The notes under the pieces: model-generated
Databases searched by the model: none
Seen by the model: the letters and a program-made list of their open reading frames with translations, nothing else
Told to the model about the DNA's origin: nothing
Translations under genes and position numbers: made by a program
Shown here: piece after piece, positions 35,401-46,567 of the stretch
How positions within the stretch are numbered: the first letter of the stretch is position 1
How the letters are laid out: the number at the start of each line of letters is the position of its first letter
From: Asterias amurensis
Taxonomy: Eukaryota > Echinodermata > Asteroidea > Forcipulatida > Asteriidae
NCBI RefSeq assembly: GCF_032118995.1
Contig: NC_092656.1
Span: 12,447,761 to 12,511,760 of the forward strand
Length of the DNA: 64,000 nt
Reading direction: 5' to 3'

Positions 35401-38400
35401 TATAATAGGGATTATTCTTCTGGCATGGACGTACATGTATTCACTCCAGATTTTTCGGTGATATCTCAAACACTTGACCACCTTTTGAAATGAAATTTAG
35501 CGATAGATAGCAATGTACCCTTTTATCTTGTTATTACAGCTTTTCACTAAGCTGGGCGTTTGTTACAGCGTTTGTGTATTAGGGGAAATCAGATAGTTGG
35601 GAAGGTGAGGGTTAAGCAGAAAATGAAAACCGTGTCATTGGAGAGAACCTTTAAAGCAATTTTGATCGACTTTGAAGTAGACCAAAATTACAAACAAAAG
35701 GCACTATCACTGGGCAAAAAAGCCAATCTCACAGTGGTTGGAAAGCAATAAGGTTGCAAAACAAGTAATAAGGAAAGCAAAAAGATCTGAAATGCCATAA
35801 CTTGTCTGGCGTTTCTTTTCACTGGTCCCCTTAGCATAAATACATGTTTTTTAAATTGGATGTTTTTCATCACTGACACATGACTGAGTTAGAGAATGAA
35901 GAGAATATTGATTGGTCCTCATGATTCGGCTTGCATGGCCAGCAGACCGCTGTTAAACATGTTAAAGACACTGGACTCTATTGGTAATTGTCAAAGACTA
36001 GTCTTCACAGTTGGTGTATCTTAACATATATGCATAAAGTAACAAACCTGTGAAAATTTGAGCTCAATCAGCATGATCGGTCGTCAAAGTTACAAGATAT
36101 TAATACAAGAAAAACACCTATGGTCACACAAAGTTGTGTGCTTTCAGATGCGAGACCTCAAATTTTAAACCTGAGGTCTTGAAATCAAATTCGTGGAAAA
36201 TTACCTCTTTCTCGAAAATTACATGTACATCACTTTGGAGGGAGCTGTTTCTCACAATGTTTTATATTATCAACCTCTCCCCATTACTCGTGACCAAGAA
36301 AGGTTTTATGATAATAATTATTTTGAGTAATTACCAATAGTGTCCACTGCCTTTGAGGGAGAACGCTGCTACTTCACAAATACTATGTATGCCAGCGTTA
36401 ACCATGGAATGATAAGGTGCATGCTGGTCATCATGTAGCTAACAACCACACTATGTATGCCCAGCACTTACACCTTTTTGCAATGTGCAAGCACTGTTGA
36501 TTTGAAGTGCAGGCTGGTCAAGCTAGGGATCATCAAACTTGATCACTATAATCAGCAATCACCTAAATCCACGCCTAACAGGTACATACCAAGTATTTGC
36601 GATTAGGTCTTTGTGTGTACAGGTGTTTACCCGAGCATTTGTGAAGAAGCTAGTCTATATACATGTATACTGCAAACTACGTGTAAAGCAATGTATTACA
36701 AGAATAAGAAAAAGAATAACAAGTGAGTGTTAAAGGTACCTTGGAACCTCTTTTCCGAGCTCATCGAGCGAGCTGAAATAAAAGAGCATGCAAAACTCAG
36801 AATCAGTAACAACTCACCTCTCACCTGTATCACCAAATTCTCATATAACAACAATGATGATGGTATGTCTTATTTACATGTAACACCAAATCTCTCATGG
36901 CGCTTAAAGGAACATACAGAATTGTTGTTTGCTAACAAAAAGAGTTGCTGGCAGTGTAGACCCTAAGCACTTTTTGTAATCTACCATACATGAACTAACT
37001 GGGAGTTATATGTAGGTCATCTAGGGAGGGCACATCTTTTTTGATGACAGTTTTTTTTTACTTTTGCTCTTCCCTGGACGGCCTGTGCTTGTTTTATTGT
37101 TTTGTCAGAAGAATTAAAATAAAATAAATAAAAATAACAAACCAGTAGAGGTTTGAGATCGATCTGGGTCATGGAGGAAACAGTGAAAATCCATTTGAAC
37201 ATTTTGCATGAAAATCGACCACCCCCTGCTAAAAATGCTCACTGAGTGATAAACTCCGAACAGGAAATTGTCGGTTAGTTATTTCCCATCAAAATGACAT
37301 TTCATACATAAGTATTTCCAGGGATGTTTTCTACTATCATCATCCATAGACCGTGTAAGTTTTATGTAGATCTGTGATCTTCACAATTTTTTGTTTCTCA
37401 CCAATTCTGTATAAAACACAAAAACTTGAATTGCCTCAAAATAACCCAAAGCACCCAAAAGGAATGCCATGGTGCCCCGTGCTTTTACTGTTGTGCCCTG
37501 TACAAGGTTCCTGTACAAATTGACATTCTCCTCCCAGCGGTGCCCTTTAACTGGAGGGAAATTGCTGTGCCCCTTAACGGGAAAAGATCAAGGCCTGCCT
37601 ATTTATATAAGAATTTGCCAACTACTCCCGGGGCTGAAACAGGGTTACCCCTTTACAGTCTGTAAGGATGTAGGTATGGGCATCATCCCATACATTTAGG
37701 AGTCTGGCAATTCAAGCAGACTGCATGACCTTCCTAACTTTTTACGAAGCTGTTACACACATGGTTACGTCTCATGCTCAAGGGAACAGGTGGCATGAGC
37801 GGGATTCCAACCCACACTCTGTTGCTGACAACACCGGAGCTTGGGCTCAGTGAACTTGACTGCTCAAATTTAATCCCGCTTAGGCCTACATGTACTTGTA
37901 CATGGACATGTACGTAGTCTTTTATGCACATTATTGGTAATTGTCGTATTCAAACTTCTTGTAACTCTAGGAAGTCTAAAAAGCTATAAAGGTAAATTTT
38001 ATAAACTGAAACAAATATCAAAAGTGAAAATATCAACTCAACTGAAACACAAGCTGTGACTTTCAAGAAACAGTTTGCAGTTTATACTGCCAAGATGTTG
38101 CCTGTTTCTCAAGCCTTGAATCAAGTCAGTACAAATTCATGTATCAAGTGTCTTAAAATAATGTTGTTTATTGTTCTTAACTGTATATGTGCAGGGCCCA
38201 AATGGAAACCAGTTTTTATACTGATTTGGCTCAACCTGGGTGAATAAAGGAAATAAATAAATAAACACTAACAGTATGGTCGTGTGAAGCTAACACAGAT
38301 TCATAAATCAACGTGTAACATACTTACTCATAACTAATGGTCTTGAAGTTTTTCACTCGCAGAAATGTGAGAAGAGATTTGGGAACATTATCTCTGTCAA

Positions 38401-41400
38401 GAAGTGCCTAAAGCAAGAGAAACATAGAAAGTCTTATCAGGGCTCCACTTAACACTACAGTGCGTCTAAAAACACTAGACACTTTTGAAATGGCTGCCGA
38501 ATAATAAAAAAGAATGATTCTAGGGGGAAAGGTGTGTATGGATAGCTTATGGACTCAACTTTCATATGACACCAACAAGTCCAAAAATAACTCCATCACA
38601 AGAACCATCTCTGCCCTCACAGGTAAACCATTTACCCCTGGCTGGGTGGCGAGCTTTTGGTTTTAGCGTCTTGCTCAGCGACACAAGTGTCACGACTGCG
38701 GTCGAACGGGATACTACCCTAATAAGCCATGTTCGCACTGGATTAATATTTTCGGTAACTTAACTTAACCATGACACTGGGTAAGGTTCCGACGGGTTAA
38801 CTTTCCCACCGTCCGCACTTGGATTTATTTGACAGGGGTAAAATTACCGAGACTGTGGGTAAATTAACCGAGCTGGCCCCCTGCATAACGTTGAATAGTT
38901 TGATAATCACGTAAATCTTATTCTTCCATGACAACACATGTCAGCTTCTTTCGGGTCACGGACGGATTTTTGGACAAAACATGTCGGCTTCTTATGGGTC
39001 ATGGACGGATGGGAGATTTAACCGAGCTGTCACGTCCGCATTGGACTTTCTGGCTCGGTTAAGTTGACCTGGTCAATCTTCCTGGGCACCTTTGGCTCGG
39101 TTTAACTACCCATTCGGGTCGGGTAAGTCACCTGGGAGGAAAACTTTGTGGGCTGTTCGTACCCATTGGTTGGTTAGTTTACCCAAATTAAGTCCAATGC
39201 GAACAGGGCTTTAGAAGCTAGTCACAACCAACCTGTATGTACTGCTCCAGTCCTTGTCGTCTTTGCTCTATCCCTCTCATAGTGAGTTGTCTCATCCTCT
39301 TGGGAGGAAAGTCTGGGGTCTCCATGCTTTTCTTCACCTTCATTTCAAGAAGCAAGAGGTACATGTAAAAGCACACTTATAACAAAAAGGGAAACCACCA
39401 ACATAGGGTTAAAGGGAAGGTACAAGTTTGGTAATTACTGCAAACAAATATTAACTTAAAACCTGACTCGGTAACGAGCATTGGAGAGCTGTTGATGGCA
39501 TAAACCATTGCGAGAAAAGGCTCCCTCTGAAGTAGCATAGATTTTAAGAAAGAGGTAGTTTCTCACTAACATAAAAGACTTCTAGCCAGAAGTCTTTTAT
39601 TCCTATCTGAAAGCACACAAATTCGTCCAAAAAGGGTGTTGTTTCTCTCATCATTTTCTCGCAACTTCGATGACCAATTGAGCTCACATTTCCACATGCT
39701 TGTTTTGTTATAATGCTTATAAATGTTGGGATACACCAAGTGGGAAGACTGGTCTTTGAAAATTAACACCAAACGTGCAGCTAGCTCAGTTGGTAGAACG
39801 CCAGCACATTTATCCGAAAGTTGTTGGTTCAAATCCTGCTCTAGTAAATTGGTCATTGTTCCACTCAAAATCATAAAAAAAAAGCATTCTTAGAGAACCC
39901 GTTACCAGAGGAAAATTGTTGTGGCCCTTCAAGAGTAGAGTGATATCCGTTCTTACTCCTCTCTATTTTCGGTCAAATAAAAACATATAATTTTGTAAAT
40001 TAATCTCTGGTCCATTAGAAATTTGGAGCTACAACAAAAAAAGCCCAGCGGACTTCAACAAATTTTTTTGCAAAAAAGTTAAGCACTGTATCACCACTAA
40101 AAAGTTAAAGGCAGCGCACAGTTTTGGGAATTACTCAAAATACTTATTAGCGTAAAACCTTACATGTACATGGTAATGAGTAATGAGTAATGGGGGAGGT
40201 TGGTAGTCTAAAGCATTGTGAGAAACAACTCCCTCTGAAGTGACGTACATAGTTTTTGAAAAAGAAGTAATTTTACACAAATTTGATTTCGAGACCTCAG
40301 ATTTAGAATTTGAGGTTTCGAAATCAAGCATCTGAAAGCACACAAGGGTGTTTTTTCTTCTTTATTATCTTGCAACTTTGATAACCGATTGAGCTTAAAT
40401 TTTCACAGGTTTGTTATTTTATGCATGTTGAGATACAGCAAGTGAGAAGACTGGTCTTTGACATAGTGTCCAGTGCCTTAATTCGCATTTGAATAGTTGA
40501 AATACATTCTACTAACCTGTTTATGTAATGTGTGAAACTCGCTGTATCTTTTCTCAACAATGTGGGTTTTACTTGACACTCGGACATGCACCTGATAAGC
40601 CTGCACAAAGAACAATAAATTACAACATACAAAACACTTTAATGAAGATACAAGCCTTAGGATTGGTAAAATTAATCAAAAAATATTTGTTTCTGAAATC
40701 TCACTGATTACAACTATAACATTTAAGGAGGCTGTTCATCAATCAAATTGATGATTTACACAATGTATAGGGCCCCCTTAGCCTCCTAATTGAATCACCA
40801 TTACTTACAATGAGAAATTGTGATCAGACGATGCTATGGACAGCTTGTTCAAGACGCAATTGTATGCCTTTCGACAATTGAGAGAAGTCAGCCAGGGGTC
40901 TACCAATAATGCGATACTCAGTCAGAGTCAGACAGATACTTAAGATTTGTTTGTTTTCAACATTTATTTATTTATTAATTAGACTGTTAATTAAAAAGTA
41001 GGGCCTAACTAACATTAATAAAATAGACCTACTGGTACTACACTCGTACTAGGCTACTAGCTGTCAGTAGAACTGTAATGTTGGTGTAGTGTCGCATCTC
41101 CTCTTGTTTGTTGATGGCGTACAATCCATTTTACAATTTTATTTGGCCACATTAGTTTTACAGTCACTAACAATGGTGATGGAGGAAGGAAACTCTAGTG
41201 CACTGCAGCTAGTGCTAGCATTTGGCTATGAATACTCCACAATAACTCGACAATCACCAGGGGTGAATTTCACACAAAGGTAGTCCTAACTTAGGACTAG
41301 TCCTAACTTAGGACTAGTCCTATGCAATGCTAAGAGAGGACCAGTCCTAAGTTAGGACCAGTAACCCATCCTAACTTATGACTGGTCCTATCTCTAAGCA

Positions 41401-41621
41401 TTGCCTACCTAGGACTAGTTCTAAGTTAGGACTACCTTTGTTTTGTGAAATCCACCCCAGATCACCAGTCGGGTCGATTAGCAAAATAAAAAAAATCATC
41501 CAATTCATGAATTAATGGTTAGTGTTTCCGTGGAGCTATATATCTCCATGGTGTTCCTTACCGTAAATGGTTTTTCATCTTCGTTCACCTGCCTAATACT
41601 AGGGATAGATACACAAATCAT
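32430..41621 (-). CDS. sorting nexin of the SNX22/SNX24 type, 5 exons, complete
   Basis: Minus-strand exons (high to low): 41562-41621, 40517-40600, 39233-39337, 38328-38407 and 32430-32565. All have GT-AG introns in phases 0,0,0,2, giving 155 codons with the stop (human SNX24 169 residues). It starts MICVSIPSIRQV, like the M.V.IPS start of SNX22/SNX24. The PX domain has HIVEKRYSEFHTLHKQ with the phosphoinositide-contacting Arg, ETPDFPPKRM as the proline loop, and GIEQRRQGLEQYIQ as the following basic helix. The C-terminus keeps STHQPVMSFQSDAYL. PX-only sorting nexins bind PI3P on endosomal membranes; that role is family knowledge. It appears to be a single gene related to both vertebrate SNX22 and SNX24. 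It is convergent with MSH3. Intron 4 is about 5.8 kb and packed with repeats. Confidence 0.92.
32613..32860. repeat. dispersed repeat (TTAAAGGGAAGG left end)
   Basis: CTTAAAGGGAAGGTGCATGTTTGGTAG at the left; GGTTAGAAGCCTACAGCTGC; CGATATCTCAAAAGGACGAC and CCGTTTGAAATGAAACTGTC at the right. Same family as 20939-22055, 35228-35505 and, in part, 44850-44970. Confidence 0.55.
33108..33430. repeat. three-copy long tandem repeat
   Basis: The core GATGATAATGAATGGTCAGA then CAGTAGGAGGGTTGACTGT starts near 33118, 33262 and 33388 (third copy GGATGATAAGGAATGG). Spacer length varies. Followed by a T run. SNX intron 4. Confidence 0.8.
34078..34616. mobile_element. H6-type element
   Basis: Left end AAAGCCCTTTTCACACGAC, right end GAGTGAAAAGGCCTTAAG. 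The interior has repeated GACCAAGGAC/GTCCTTGG motifs and internal TTTCACAC sub-ends at 34185, 34412 and 34547. No transposase. Confidence 0.65.
34822..35195. mobile_element. foldback element, about 370 bp
   Basis: Nearly the whole element folds: ACACAATGTCTACAGATTTA / GGACATTGTGTTTTGTG, ACTTACACAGTTTGAAGATA / TATCTTCAAACTGTGTAAG, AAGCTTCCCTGAAATTATTA / AATATTTTAAGGGAAGCTTT, with a TGATCATGAGAC centre. Another copy is at 57279-58056. SNX intron 4. Confidence 0.8.
35228..35505. repeat. dispersed repeat (GGGAAGG left end)
   Basis: Uninterrupted relative of 20939-22055: TTTGGTTAGAAGCTTAGAGC, GATAGTATAAAGCATTTTGA, GATATCTCAAACACTTGACC and CCTTTTGAAATGAAATTTAG. Confidence 0.55.
35962..36356. mobile_element. 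T1 MITE
   Basis: TTAAAGACACTGGACTCTATTGG to CCAATAGTGTCCACTGCCTTT, forward orientation. SNX intron 4. Confidence 0.85.
37745..37880 (-). mobile_element. type A SINE
   Basis: The reverse complement has GAGCAGTCAAGTTCACTGAG, CCCAAGCTCCGG and GTGTGGGTTGGAATCCCGC. SNX intron 4. Confidence 0.5.
38585..38712 (-). mobile_element. type A SINE body
   Basis: The reverse complement has GTCGTGACACTTGTGTCGCT, GAGCAAGACGCTAAAACC, CAGCCAGGGGTAAATGG and GAGGGCAGAGATGGTTCTTG, the SINE body without a full tRNA head. SNX intron 3. Confidence 0.5.
38723..39213. mobile_element. H6-related element
   Basis: Left end AAGCCATGTTCGCACTGGAT, right end ATGCGAACAGGGCTTTA. The interior has repeated GGTAA.TTAACCGAG motifs. 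The right end is 20 bp from the SNX exon 3 donor (39233). Confidence 0.65.
39409..39778. mobile_element. T1b MITE
   Basis: TTAAAGGGAAGGTACAAGTTTGG to a short CCAAACGTG right end; the last bases were replaced by the adjoining SINE. SNX intron 2. Confidence 0.75.
39779..39860 (+). mobile_element. type B SINE head
   Basis: CAGCTAGCTCAGTTGGTAGA (A box) and GTTGTTGGTTCAAATCCTGC (B box), then CTCTAGTAAATTGGTCATTG as in the 26550-26640 copy. It appears to have inserted in, or recombined with, the T1b end. Confidence 0.6.
40105..40481. mobile_element. T1 MITE with TTAA on both sides
   Basis: TTAAAGGCAGCGCACAGTTTTGG to ATAGTGTCCAGTGCCTTAA. It ends 36 bp from the donor of SNX exon 2 (40517). Confidence 0.8.
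41260..41458. mobile_element. palindromic MITE (CCTAACTTAGGAC)
   Basis: Left GGGGTGAATTTCACACAAAG and right CTTTGTTTTGTGAAATCCACCCC are inverted. Between them run repeated TAGTCCTAACTTAGGACTAG units, so almost the whole 199 bp can fold. It ends 104 bp from SNX exon 1 (41562-41621), in intron 1. Confidence 0.8.
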
Positions 41622-41765
41622 GATTTACTCAGGCCTGCCCCTCAGTTTATAGTACACATAAGAGTTTTATGTCTGTGGCACTTTATGAACAACAGGACAT
41701 TATTTTGTCGTCCGTCTTGCCTGTAAACAAATCATGTAGCGCCCTCTGTAGTTTTACTTATAGGT

Positions 41766-41839
41766 TAGCCCTGGCGGCCTTATACTTTCGTATTGTACTG
41801 TATCTTCTGTGCACTGAGGAAGAGTCCTATATAGGGCTA
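41766..41839. mobile_element. 74-bp deletion derivative of foldback M1
   Basis: Starts TAGCCCTGGCGGCCTTATAC and ends GAGTCCTATATAGGGCTA. These match the two ends of the 45306-45979 element in inverted order, with nearly all of the interior deleted. Confidence 0.65.
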
Positions 41840-41875
41840 CATAGAAGGTCAAAGAAACAAAATACACGCGAGACT

Positions 41876-41930
41876 CGGTTACAAATGCTTTTTATAGACC
41901 AACTCGACCGATCCAAGTCAACGTGTTCCT
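41876..41930. mobile_element. T4 MITE right-end remnant
   Basis: CGGTTACAAATGCTTTTTAT ... CGACCGATCCAAGTCAACGT, then GTTCCT; matches the right end of the T4 copy at 58970-59023. Confidence 0.7.
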
Positions 41931-43584
41931 CAATATTATGGGACTCAAGGAAGTCGATTCCAAACATGGCGCCATCAGACGAAAATTCTACACAGTTTTT
42001 AATAGTCATAATGATGGACAACATCTTGGGGGCGGGGCAACATAATCCCCTGCCGCACCGACACGTGGCAAAGACACAGGTTAAAATCCCGCTCTAATTA
42101 ATTTAGTTTCAAATTCAAAGGTTATTTTTATTTATTCATGGCGTCGTATGGTCGTTGGCCCATGCAACAACTCCATTATAAACAGTGGCGTAACCAGAGG
42201 GTGGGGGGGGGGGGGCTCTTGCCCCCCCCCATGTGAAATCAGATAAAAGTATAATAGGTTCTGTTAAATACGTGGTGGCCTGAACGCAGACCAACAGCTC
42301 CGTTAACACCACTTAGTCAGATCATGGAGGTAGAAATTTCTACCTCCATGGTCAGATGCACTACAGAGAAATTTACTACAGCAAAATGGCAAGCGAAAAA
42401 GGTTGCTTAGACCATTTATTCTCCTTTGAAGCAAGCGGTGCAATTGAGAGGCAGGCCTATTTTAAATATCCGTTTAATAACTAAAATTTGATTATTAAAC
42501 ACCTACAATTTCAATCCTGTATTTTTGTTTTTTTGTTGATAACTTACACTTGTTACAATAAGGCCGAGTAAAAAAGAAACACGTTTAGTTTCTGGGCTTC
42601 TCAAAAAAAGGAGGGAGGAGGAGGGGCTTTTTTTTTTATTTCAAGATGGCCGCCATGAATGTCAAATATTCATTGTTCTGCCGCTGAAATACACAAAACA
42701 TTAATGAAACAGTTTGGTCAAGGCATTCAGACAACACATTCAGATTTCGTTTGTTGTTGCTGAGATCATTTAAACTATCCCTTTTCAAAACAAAAACCTA
42801 AAACAATAATGTGTATAAAAAAAACTTAAGAAAAAAGGAGGTGTCCTGTAAAAAGAAAGCGGTTTAATATTATTATGTTTTGGGTATTTAAACACCCACA
42901 GAGCCTATTTTGAGAATGCCGTGTACAAATTTAATGGTTTCATACAGTCAAAAAGTTTTATCTTATACAAAAATGACAAGTTCTCTAAGATGTTGTTGTG
43001 TTCGCGTTGTGGGGGAGGCCACGCAATTTGAAGACAATTGTTTAAACAAAAACGCTGCGACACGATTAAGGGGAACCCGGTTTGAAGGCCACAAACAATG
43101 CATACAGTCGGAAATGTTGAGGTCATCGATCGCCACAGTTCTGAATAGTCACTCCCCTTTCTGAACTTCCTAAAGATTAATAAGAAACATTTTGAAGGTT
43201 TTTGAGACCAAAACGTGACTAATAGTATACTTATAGGGGCCTACCACTTTAATCCGTGTTAGAGCAGGAACCCATATAGGATATTTAATAGATTCTTAAC
43301 CGCCGGCCGAACAATTGGTATCTATAGATGCAAACTATGCTTCGCTCAAAAACAAAACATTCACGCGTGGAAATGAACAAACCAAGGACACAGGATGGAA
43401 GCCAAACGTCGAGAACTACCCGCTTAGACATTGTAAATAATCTGCGAAATCATGTCTAATTCATGGAGAACGTAGTATTGAATATGAGAATATTGTAATG
43501 GTACATAATTACCGGTTCCGTCCACCGGAGATTATGTTACAAGTTAACCTTGGCTGAAGAAGTCTTTCGAGGGATAATTAAAAA

Positions 43585-43865
43585 CGAGGGCGCTATCAGA
43601 AGTAGTTTGAACACAAAGTTTGCCAGTCGAGTTCTCATTAGTCCATTCACCATCATCACGAGCCAGGTGTTAATTTTGCTACACGCGCACACGTGGATAT
43701 CCACACGCAGGTGGTGAATGCGCATGACAAGATAATAGTTCCCTGGTGCCCTGGTCATAATCTATGGCTAACTCTGAACAGTGACTTGTATCGCGCTATG
43801 CTCAAAACTAGGCCTGATATAAAAGACGTCGTCACGAATGCGCTTGAAGTCCTCCAATGTTATCA
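43585..43865. repeat. duplicated block, copy 1
   Basis: Shares CGAGTTCTCATT.GTCCATTC, CACGAGCCAGGTGTTA, CGTGGATATCCACACGCAGG, TGGTGAATGCGCATGACAAG, CATAATCTATGGCTAACT and GACGTCGTCACGAATGCG with 46327-46567 in the same orientation. Flank TTTGAACACA.AGTTTGCCA is repeated at 43869-43890. Confidence 0.8.
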
Positions 43866-44009
43866 GAAGTAGTTTGAACACACAGTTTGCCATGTTTTTA
43901 GGGGGGGGGGGGGTTGGCGGTAAGCAGACCGAATTCGGCGCTTTCGATTGTATTTTATTGATTGATTGATTGTTTGATTGACTGATTGATTGATTTATTG
44001 ATTTATTGA

Positions 44010-44209
44010 TTAATTTTTGTTTTTTTACCCATATACATCGATGCGTGTAGCACTGTATACTCAGTACTTTTCCCGAGTCCTGTAAAAAAAAAAATCACAG
44101 GCATTTTACTCGGGTGGGATTCGAACCCACGACCTTTGCAATTCGGGAAAAGTACTGAGTATACAGTGCTACACACACCGGTGTATATGGGTAAAAAAAA
44201 ACAAAAATT
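44010..44209. repeat. 200-bp foldback with tRNA-like centre
   Basis: The left arm (TTTTTACCCATATACATCGA ... AGTACTTTTCCCGAG) pairs with the right arm (GGGAAAAGTACTGAGTATAC ... ATATGGGTAAAAA). The centre GGTGGGATTCGAACCCACGA is a tRNA T-arm/B-box-like sequence found also near 31058. Confidence 0.75.
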
Positions 44210-44715
44210 AATATTCTTTATCCCCGATGCAAATTTAACATCTATTAAAAATTTATTTATTTTAAATCTTTAGACAGACACAATAGTTACAAGTTGTAAA
44301 GGGGCTGTCAAGGTTAAAACAAAAGTATAAAAACTGTCATCAAAAGATGTGTAAAACCAGACCCCCCTGCCAACGATACAAATTAAACCATTCACCATTC
44401 TCTGACGTGCAAACGCCGATTTCTGCGCTATTGTTGTGTGATAATAATTAAGCGTCATGGAGCGCCTTAGAGCACGCACGCGAACAAGCCAATGTAATGT
44501 CCCTGACCTCTGACGTCACACGAATACCATAACATGATTCGCGCGTATACCGCCGGGCAAAACCTTTGTGTTTTGGCAGCCAGCTAGAAAGTGTACGCAA
44601 TCTTACTATGACTACGCAACTCAGTGCCCGGCGAAACATGACGTATAGTGTTTTGTAAACAGAGGGCGGTTTGAATGTAAACATAGGTCACATCGTCTAC
44701 ATGTAAACGTGAACT

Positions 44716-44803
44716 ACACTTGCCGTAAGCACAGAATTCCCTGCTTCCGTAAGCGCCGATTCTTTGCTTACGGTAAAGCAGAGCCATGAAGTTGGGCCCT
44801 GCA
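44716..44803. mobile_element. F5 MITE fragment
   Basis: GTAAGCACAGAATTCCCTGC ... CAGAGCCATGAAGTTGGGCCC; only the right half of F5. Confidence 0.7.
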
Positions 44804-45042
44804 CTTTCTGTCATCTGATAACTTATTTCAAAGCAGATGACTGACTTAAAATGTGGCAAAATCATTGGCGATCGTAACTTTTGGTTGGTAGCTTCTATAG
44901 TTTGACGCATTTTGAGAAACATTTTTTCACTTTGAAGTCATATTTTGATAACAATAATTTTTATGCCCCAAAAATTGGGAAACGAAAACATGTTGGAAAT
45001 GATCACTGTGATGTAGCCCGGTTTACGTCAATTTTCATGTTA

Positions 45043-46269
45043 CCCAGTGTGGCGGTTTCAACTTTCCTGCTGTGTTCAGTTCACCGAATGAGCATTACGT
45101 CATGCGATGCCTGCGCACAGCAAGCGAAAGTGGTCCATTTTTAGTGCCGTATCGAGTCGTCCGTTGACCTCCGGTAGCTGTCATGGCGGCGTCATGAGTA
45201 CAACTAGCGGCAATTAAACGCGTGGATCGTATGAGTTTTATTTTATAGCAAGCAGAGTGTGACCTGCCTAAAGTTGTACTCATGAATACATGTAAAGAGT
45301 GGGGCTAGCCCTATATAGGACTCTTTCTCTATACACACGAACAGAGTCCTAAGTATTGAGGCCCGTTTCTGGGGCGGAAAAATTTCACAGCTTCATAGCT
45401 TAAATCTTACCTGCAACAAGCCACTAATTTCAACAGATTCACATTCCATGACGGCATACATTTTTCAGCGGTGGGTTTTGGTCCTCATATTTTCCTTACA
45501 AATCCGTCATTTTCGTGAAATAATGCAGCTTCCAACGTTAAAAAAATCCCGTTTCGATCGTTTTCTCACAGTGTTGTCTGTATACATTCACGTGCAAGAC
45601 GCATGATGCAAGCTTAGACGCATGAATTCTTGGTCACCGTATCTTGACTGCACAGCGTTACCAACACAATTCAAAATGTGCGCGTCGCGCGTCTTGCGTA
45701 CACACGGCAGACTGTGAGAGTACGGACAAAAATGGGAATTCCTTATTGTTGGGAGCTGCATTATTTCATGAAAATGACGGATTTGTGAAGAATATATGAC
45801 GATCAAAACCCACCGCAGAAAAACATTTGCTGCCATGGAATGAGAATCTGTTGAAATTGGTGCTTTCTTGCAGGTAAGATTTGAGTTATGAAGCTGTGAA
45901 AATTTCCGCCCCAGAAATTTACCCTGATGTCCAGGACGTCACTGTAGTACAAAACGAAAGTGTAAGGCCGCCAGGGCTAAGAGTGGGGCAAGAGATTATG
46001 TGACACACAGAAAAGAATCGTAATATATAAACAATCTGGGGTCACTGCTGAGAGAACTACAATACTCGCCAGGGTACTGACAGGCCACTCGGAAAACTGA
46101 ACACGCCGGAAAGCTAAAACCGTTCGAACAACGTGATGATATGTCCGACTACGTCACCCGGAAAACTGAACACGCCGGAAAGCTAAAACCGTTCGAACAA
46201 CGTGATGATATGTCCGACTACGTCAAACGGAAAACTGAACACGGCGGAAGACTGAAACCGCCACACCGG
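45043..46269. mobile_element. X1 transposon (GTGTGGCGGTTTCA ends), carrying insertion M1
   Basis: Left end CCAGTGTGGCGGTTTCAACT then TTCC.GC.GTGTTCAGTT; right end AACTGAACACGGCGGAAGAC then TGAAACCGCCACACCGG. Outside M1 it is the reverse complement of X2 (52702-53193). Near the right end a unit of about 67 bp (CGGAAAACTGAACACGCCGG ... GATATGTCCGACTACGTCA) is repeated in tandem at 46091, 46160 and, in part, 46228. No transposase ORF and no clear target duplication for X1 itself. Confidence 0.75.
45306..45979. mobile_element. M1, long-inverted-repeat element with 10-bp target duplication
   Basis: Starts TAGCCCTATATAGGACTC and ends CAGGGCTA. Arms of about 230 bp (45362-45590 versus 45680-45915) are imperfect inverted repeats including CTGGGGCGGAAAAATTTCAC / GTGAAAATTTCCGCCCCAG. 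It is flanked exactly by AGAGTGGGGC at 45296-45305 and 45980-45989. Long inverted repeats and a 10-bp duplication fit Mutator-like/foldback elements. It encodes nothing. Confidence 0.78.
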
Positions 46270-46326
46270 CCCCGATACATGTGCGTCACTGGAATAATCA
46301 CGTATTACTATACCATATACATATTC

Positions 46327-46567
46327 ATGACCGAGAGTCGAGTTCTCATTGGTCCATTCACCATCACGAGCCAGGTGTTAGTTTTGCTAACTACCTAGCG
46401 CGCACGTGGATATCCACACGCAGGTGGTGAATGCGCATGACAAGTAATAGTTCCCCTGGTGCCCTGGTCATAATCTATGGCTAACTTTGAACAGTGACGT
46501 ATCGCTCAAAATAGCCCTGTCATAAAAAGACGTCGTCACGAATGCGTTTAAAGTCTTCCAATGTATG
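46327..46567. repeat. duplicated block, copy 2 (upstream of the GABA-B-like exon 1)
   Basis: Direct repeat of 43585-43865, ending 227 bp before the ATG at 46795. Both contain a CCATTCACCATCACG...CAGGTGGTGAATG inverted pair. It could be part of the promoter region of the receptor gene, or a dispersed repeat. Confidence 0.75.
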
